DNA from: Cyanobium sp.
Lineage (GTDB): Bacteria > Cyanobacteriota > Cyanobacteriia > PCC-6307 > Cyanobiaceae
Assembly (NCBI GenBank): GCA_014191535.1
Contig: BJHC01000043.1
Span: 1-8,623, forward strand
Direction: 5' to 3'
DNA length: 8,623 nt
Of the stretch, positions 5,560 to 8,623 are shown piece by piece. The position numbers and the translations under genes were made by a program. The notes under the pieces are model-generated. The model was not told where the DNA came from. It made no database searches and saw only the letters and a program-made list of their open reading frames with translations. Each line of letters starts with the position of its first letter. The stretch's first letter is position 1.

Positions 5560-5588
5560 TGAAAAGCCTGAAGTGGCTCCAGGGTCAA
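5558..5588 (-). promoter_or_regulatory. MerR-type promoter and operator directed at the VKOR gene
   Basis: On the minus strand, -35 box TTGACC (5588-5583) is followed by a 19-base spacer and TTCAAT (5563-5558). The long spacer is the hallmark of promoters that a MerR-family activator must untwist. Within it lies a dyad whose plus-strand halves are AGCCTGAAGT (5565-5574) and GCTCCAGGGT (5576-5585), seven of ten positions being symmetric. It matches the operator before the ATPase at 17 of 21 positions, plus the shared flank CAAGGG. Orientation points to VKOR, while the regulator gene starts 52 bases beyond on the other side. Confidence 0.72.
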
Positions 5589-5639
5589 GGGCCTAAAGTC
5601 CTCAACAAGGAGTTGGCACCTACCTGGGAGGGAGGATCC

Positions 5640-6056
5640 ATGCAGATCGGCGAGTTGGCACGGTCCACCGGGGTCAAGATCGAAACCATCCGCTACTACG
5701 AACGCGAGCACTTGCTGCCAGTGCCGCAGCGCACGGATGGCAACTACCGCCTCTATTCGCCGCGGCATGTGGAGCAGTTGCGCTTCATCCGCTACTGCCG
5801 CAGCCTTGACATGAGCCTGGAGGAGGTCCGCGTCCTGATCGGGGCGCGGGACGCACCAGCCGGGAGCTGCCGCACAGTGAACGCCTTGCTGGACGAGAAG
5901 CTGGCCGAGGTTGATGCGCGGGTCGATGAACTGCACCAGCTCCAGGGTCAGTTACGGCAGCTCAGGGGGCTTTGCCAGCAACCGGATCCAGGGGAAGCGT
6001 GCGGCATTCTCACCGAACTGAATCGCTCAGCCCGCAGCCAGCCCGTTCCAGCCTGA
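5640..6056 (+). CDS. MerR-family heavy-metal-responsive activator (CadR/PbrR/ZntR type)
   Basis: This is a 138-residue transcription factor. The N-terminal winged helix-turn-helix is IGELARSTGVKIETIRYYER (3-22), followed by a wing with DGNYRLYS (33-40). A long dimerisation helix (about 80-110) leads to the metal-binding C-terminus. Metal-site cysteines of the Cd/Pb/Zn branch are all there: C77 (in AGSC), C112 and C121, with eight residues between the last two. The His-rich tail of Pseudomonas CadR is absent. Such proteins sit on long-spacer promoters and activate them when metal binds. ATG 5640 is chosen because the domain begins there and a strong GGAGG (5631-5635) precedes it by four bases; the longer frame from 5544 would run through the operator. 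Two matching operators, before VKOR and before the ATPase, mark the likely targets. The stop is 15 bases from the stop of the convergent ATPase gene. Confidence 0.92.
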   Translation: MQIGELARSTGVKIETIRYYEREHLLPVPQRTDGNYRLYSPRHVEQLRFIRYCRSLDMSLEEVRVLIGARDAPAGSCRTVNALLDEKLAEVDARVDELHQLQGQLRQLRGLCQQPDPGEACGILTELNRSARSQPVPA

Positions 6057-6071
6057 TCAGAGCGTCCAGGA

Positions 6072-8279
6072 TCAGCTCTTGAGTGGACCAGGGCTGGGCG
6101 GGCGTAGCAGTCGCAGACCATTGGCGATCACGATCAAGCTGGTGCCCATGTCCGCGAAAACCGCCATCCACATCGTGGCATTTCCGGCCACGGTGAGCAC
6201 CAGAAAAATGGCCTTGATTCCCAGCGCCAGGCCAATGTTCTGGCGCAGGATTGAGAAGGTGCGGCGAGAGAGGGCGATCGTTTCCGGTACCCGCATCAGA
6301 TCGTCGTTCATGATCACCACATCGGCAGCTTCGACGGCGATGTGGGTACCGCTAGCCCCCATCGCAAAACCGATGTCCGCCTGGGCCAGGGCCGGCGCAT
6401 CGTTGATGCCATCGCCGGCCATGGCCGCGAATCCATAGCGGGCCTGCAGCTCGGCCACCGCCTCGAGCTTGTCCTGGGGCAGCAGGTTGCTCCGCACTTG
6501 CTCGATGCCGGCCACGGCCGCAATCGCACCGGCGGTGGCTGCGTTGTCACCCGTGAGCATCACCGGGGTGACGCCGAGGACCCGCAGGGCCTTCATGGCG
6601 GCCGCCGAGCTGGGCCGAACGGTGTCGGCAACGGCGATCAGGGCGAGCACGCCGCTGTCATCCGCCAGCAGGCTGAGCGAGCGGCCCTGGCGCTCGTGAA
6701 CCTGCATCGACGCCTCCAGTGCGCTGGAGCAGAGCCCCAGCTCCTCGATCCAGCGGTGATTGGCCAGCATCAGCGGCCGCCCCGCGATCAGGCCGCGCAC
6801 CCCCCGCCCTGGCAGGGCCTCGAAGGCCTCCACGGCCAGCCGCTCGCCATCGAGGCCTGCTGCAACCGCCCGCGACACGGGATGGTCGGAGCGCTCCGCC
6901 AGGCTGCTGGCCAGCTGTTTGAGAACGCCAGCGTCTGCCCCTTCTTGCTGAGGGGAGAAGGCCACCAGCTTGGGCTGGCCCAGCGTGATCGTGCCGGTCT
7001 TGTCGAGGGCCAGCACCTTGATCTTGCGGGCCTCCTCGATGTATAGACCGCCCTTGATGATGATGCCGCGACGGGCGGCGGTGGCCAGGCCGCTCACCAC
7101 CGTGACCGGAGTGGCGATCACCAGGGCGCAGGGGCAAGCGATCACCAGCAGCACCAGGGCCTTGTAGATCGCCTGCATGGGGGTGAATCCCAGCAAGGGC
7201 GGCGCCAGCAGGGCAACGGCCAGGGCCACCACGAACACCGCCGGGGTGTAGCGGGCCGCAAAGCGATCCACGAAGCGCTGGATCGGGGCGCGGGAGGCCT
7301 GGGCTTCCTCCACGGCCTGGATGATGCGCGCCAGGGTGCTGAGCGAGGCGGGCGCCGTCACCTGGATCTCGAGGGCGCCGCCCTGGTTGATTGTGCCCGC
7401 AAACACCTCATCGCCTGGGCCTTTGTCCACCGGCAGGCTTTCGCCGGTGATCGGGGCCTGGTTGATCGCACTCTCGCCGTTAAGGACCGTGCCATCGAGC
7501 GGCAGCCGTTCCCCTGGGCGGACCCGCACCACATCTCCGATGGCCACGGCACTGGCGGCCACGCGCTGCCAGCGGCCATCGCTCTGGCGGATCTCCGCCT
7601 CGTCGGGGGCCAGGGCCATCAGGCTGGTGATCGCCTGGCGGGCCCGCTCCACCGCCCGAGCTTCGATCGCTTCGGCCACGGCATAAAGCGCCATCACCAT
7701 GGCGGCTTCCGGGAAGCGGCCGATCAGGAAGGCGCCCGTGACCGCCACGCTCATCAGCGCATTGATGTTGAGCCGGCCCTGGCCCAGGGCTGCGAGGCCC
7801 TTGCGAAACACGGAGAAGCCCGCCAGGGCGATCGCGGCGATGGCGATCCCGATCTCCAGCAGCTCATGGCCCGGGAAGGCGGGAACGACCAGATGCAGCA
7901 GCTCCGCTGTGATCGCCAGCGCCAGGGAACCCCCCAGACGGATTCGTTCACGGCGCCGTTCGGCGCGGGTCTGGGCGGCGGACGGCCGGTGATCGGCGCT
8001 GATCGGCTCCGGGTTGAAGCCCAGCCGCCGGATCACCGCTAGGGCGGTGCTCAGTGCAGCGGCTTCGGCATCGATCGCCAGAACGCGCTCGGCCAGCTGG
8101 AATCTCAGGCCGCGGATGCCGTCAACACCTGCGAGGGCATGGCGGATCTCGCCTTCCTCGGTGGCGCAATCCATCGCGCTGATCCGAAAAAGCACTTCCG
8201 TACCGACGGCCGGCTTCGGCTCCGTGGTGGCTCCGGCCTTCTGCCCGCTGGTTCCGCTGCTGCAGCAATGTTCTGCCAT
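6072..8279 (-). CDS. P1B-type heavy-metal-exporting ATPase (ZntA/CadA, Zn/Cd/Pb)
   Basis: This 735-residue inner-membrane pump uses ATP to expel divalent soft metals. The N-terminus carries C5-C6 and one HMA-like domain with MDCATEE (36-42). Eight membrane helices are visible as pairs at about 115-158, 172-205, 345-396 and 680-722. Catalytic parts are complete: actuator TGE (278-280), transmembrane metal motif C382-P-C384, phosphorylation DKTGT (D426), HP motif S464-D-H-P467, TGDN (577-580) and GDGINDAP (622-629). K689 and D710 (in FADMGTS) correspond to the charged residues typical of the Zn/Cd/Pb subgroup rather than Cu pumps. Start ATG 8279 has AGGA a few bases upstream and lies about 14 bases after the expected transcript start of a MerR-type promoter. 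The gene is convergent with merR, which is predicted to control it. Zn, Cd and Pb cannot be told apart by sequence alone. Confidence 0.95.
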   Translation of the reverse strand: MAEHCCSSGTSGQKAGATTEPKPAVGTEVLFRISAMDCATEEGEIRHALAGVDGIRGLRFQLAERVLAIDAEAAALSTALAVIRRLGFNPEPISADHRPSAAQTRAERRRERIRLGGSLALAITAELLHLVVPAFPGHELLEIGIAIAAIALAGFSVFRKGLAALGQGRLNINALMSVAVTGAFLIGRFPEAAMVMALYAVAEAIEARAVERARQAITSLMALAPDEAEIRQSDGRWQRVAASAVAIGDVVRVRPGERLPLDGTVLNGESAINQAPITGESLPVDKGPGDEVFAGTINQGGALEIQVTAPASLSTLARIIQAVEEAQASRAPIQRFVDRFAARYTPAVFVVALAVALLAPPLLGFTPMQAIYKALVLLVIACPCALVIATPVTVVSGLATAARRGIIIKGGLYIEEARKIKVLALDKTGTITLGQPKLVAFSPQQEGADAGVLKQLASSLAERSDHPVSRAVAAGLDGERLAVEAFEALPGRGVRGLIAGRPLMLANHRWIEELGLCSSALEASMQVHERQGRSLSLLADDSGVLALIAVADTVRPSSAAAMKALRVLGVTPVMLTGDNAATAGAIAAVAGIEQVRSNLLPQDKLEAVAELQARYGFAAMAGDGINDAPALAQADIGFAMGASGTHIAVEAADVVIMNDDLMRVPETIALSRRTFSILRQNIGLALGIKAIFLVLTVAGNATMWMAVFADMGTSLIVIANGLRLLRPPSPGPLKS
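7828..7835. repeat. HIP1 octamer GCGATCGC
   Basis: This is a second perfect copy of the cyanobacterial HIP1 palindrome, inside the metal ATPase gene. Its presence in the metal-export gene suggests this module has resided in, or come from, a cyanobacterial genome. Confidence 0.5.
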
Positions 8280-8299
8280 GGTCCTGTCATCCAGACCCC

Positions 8300-8330
8300 A
8301 GCAAACAGCCTGTAGTCACTTCAGGGTCAA
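8300..8330 (-). promoter_or_regulatory. MerR-type promoter and operator of the metal ATPase gene
   Basis: On the minus strand, -35 box TTGACC (8330-8325) is followed by a 19-base spacer and a weak -10, TTTGCT (8305-8300). The spacer contains a dyad whose plus-strand halves are AGCCTGTAGT (8307-8316) and ACTTCAGGGT (8318-8327), eight of ten positions symmetric around one central base. It closely resembles known CadR/ZntR-type operators (TTGACCCT...AG-T--CTA-AGGGT pattern). Transcription would start near 8293, leaving a leader of about 14 bases that contains AGGA before the ATG at 8279. Confidence 0.8.
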
Positions 8331-8366
8331 GGGTTTGGGCGGCACCGGGTGGCCGCTGGCTGTTGA

Positions 8367-8621
8367 TCAACGCAGCTGGGGACACTCCTGATCCCGCAAC
8401 TCCTGAGCCAGCCCATCGGCCTGCCGGGCCAGCTTCGCTCCAGCCGCCGTGTAGAACCTGAACTGCTGGCGGTTGACGTAAAGAACCCGCTGGCTTCGCA
8501 GCAGCTGTTCCTCCGCCTTGTGGCGGCAGTCGAGCAGGGCCTGGTAGTCGATGGTCAGCTCGTTGCGGTCGTTGGCATTGGCCCCATCGGCCTGCTGGCT
8601 GAGGACCGGGCAGATCCGTTC
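8367..8621 (-). CDS. Unrecognised protein, C-terminal part (5' end outside window)
   Basis: An open minus-strand frame enters from the right window edge and ends at TGA 8369-8367, giving 84 visible residues. It reads ERICPVLSQQADGANANDRN, ELTIDYQALLDCRHKAEEQL, LRSQRVLYVNRQQFRFYTAA and GAKLARQADGLAQELRDQEC, then PQLR. It is predicted to be mostly helical, rich in Gln, Arg, Ala and Leu, possibly coiled-coil, with three cysteines (visible positions 4, 32, 80). No membrane segment lies in the visible part. I do not recognise the family. The gene ends 88 bases before the ATPase start and 37 bases before its -35 box, on the same strand, so read-through into the ATPase gene is possible; no strong terminator is seen between them. 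Confidence 0.6.
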   Translation of the reverse strand, partial: ERICPVLSQQADGANANDRNELTIDYQALLDCRHKAEEQLLRSQRVLYVNRQQFRFYTAAGAKLARQADGLAQELRDQECPQLR

Positions 8622-8623
8622 GC

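Noticed and set aside
4774..5562. 262-codon plus-strand open frame
   Set aside because: This is antisense to the VKOR gene, whose eight conserved cysteines prove the minus-strand frame.
5559..5590. Plus-strand promoter TTGAAA with 20-base spacer driving merR from the same dyad
   Set aside because: The -10 would be TCAAGG, a poor match, while the minus-strand reading (TTGACC, TTCAAT) aligns base for base with the ATPase promoter. merR's own promoter could not be located.
6053..6075. CTGATC...GATCAG inverted repeat between the merR and ATPase stops, considered as a bidirectional terminator
   Set aside because: Only six pairs with an 11-base loop and no T-tract on either side, so too weak to call.
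6342..7046. 234-codon plus-strand open frame
   Set aside because: This is antisense to the P-type ATPase catalytic region; no motif of its own.

Overview
The window looks like chromosomal DNA of a high-GC picocyanobacterium (Synechococcus/Cyanobium type). The grounds are a DUF1651 protein, which is largely confined to these organisms, a VKOR-thioredoxin fusion of the cyanobacterial type, a perfect match to the cyanobacterial LexA box consensus, and two HIP1 octamers (GCGATCGC). No rRNA, tRNA, CRISPR array or intact insertion sequence was seen.

Left part (1-1924) looks like eroding accessory DNA. It holds the 3' end of a Rad52/Rad22-type annealing protein gene, then a small 'plasmid-related' protein gene. 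About 210 bp of structured non-coding sequence follows, with a possible IS21-like end remnant. Next is a tiny minus-strand two-helix membrane gene interrupted by an in-frame TGA. Last is a DUF433/DUF5615 toxin-antitoxin pair in which the antitoxin is intact but the toxin carries a frameshift and a nonsense codon.

Middle (1951-3024) is a compact plus-strand operon of three genes joined by 4-base ATGA overlaps: an unrecognised five-cysteine protein, a LOG-like/TIGR00725 Rossmann protein, and a DUF1651 protein. A perfect cyanobacterial LexA-box match lies 15 bases before the first start codon, so the operon is predicted to belong to the SOS regulon.

Right part (3194-8330) is a metal/redox module. 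On the minus strand a VKOR-thioredoxin disulfide-forming enzyme gene is followed by an Nramp (MntH-type) metal transporter gene. Divergent from VKOR is a MerR-family regulator of the CadR/PbrR/ZntR type. Convergent with merR is a P1B-type Zn/Cd/Pb-exporting ATPase. Two nearly identical MerR-type dyad operators, each set behind a TTGACC -35 box with a long spacer, lie before VKOR and before the ATPase and point toward those genes. The regulator is therefore predicted to switch on both metal export and a thiol-oxidising enzyme, possibly together with the downstream Nramp. The right edge (8367-8623) holds the C-terminal part of an unrecognised minus-strand protein.
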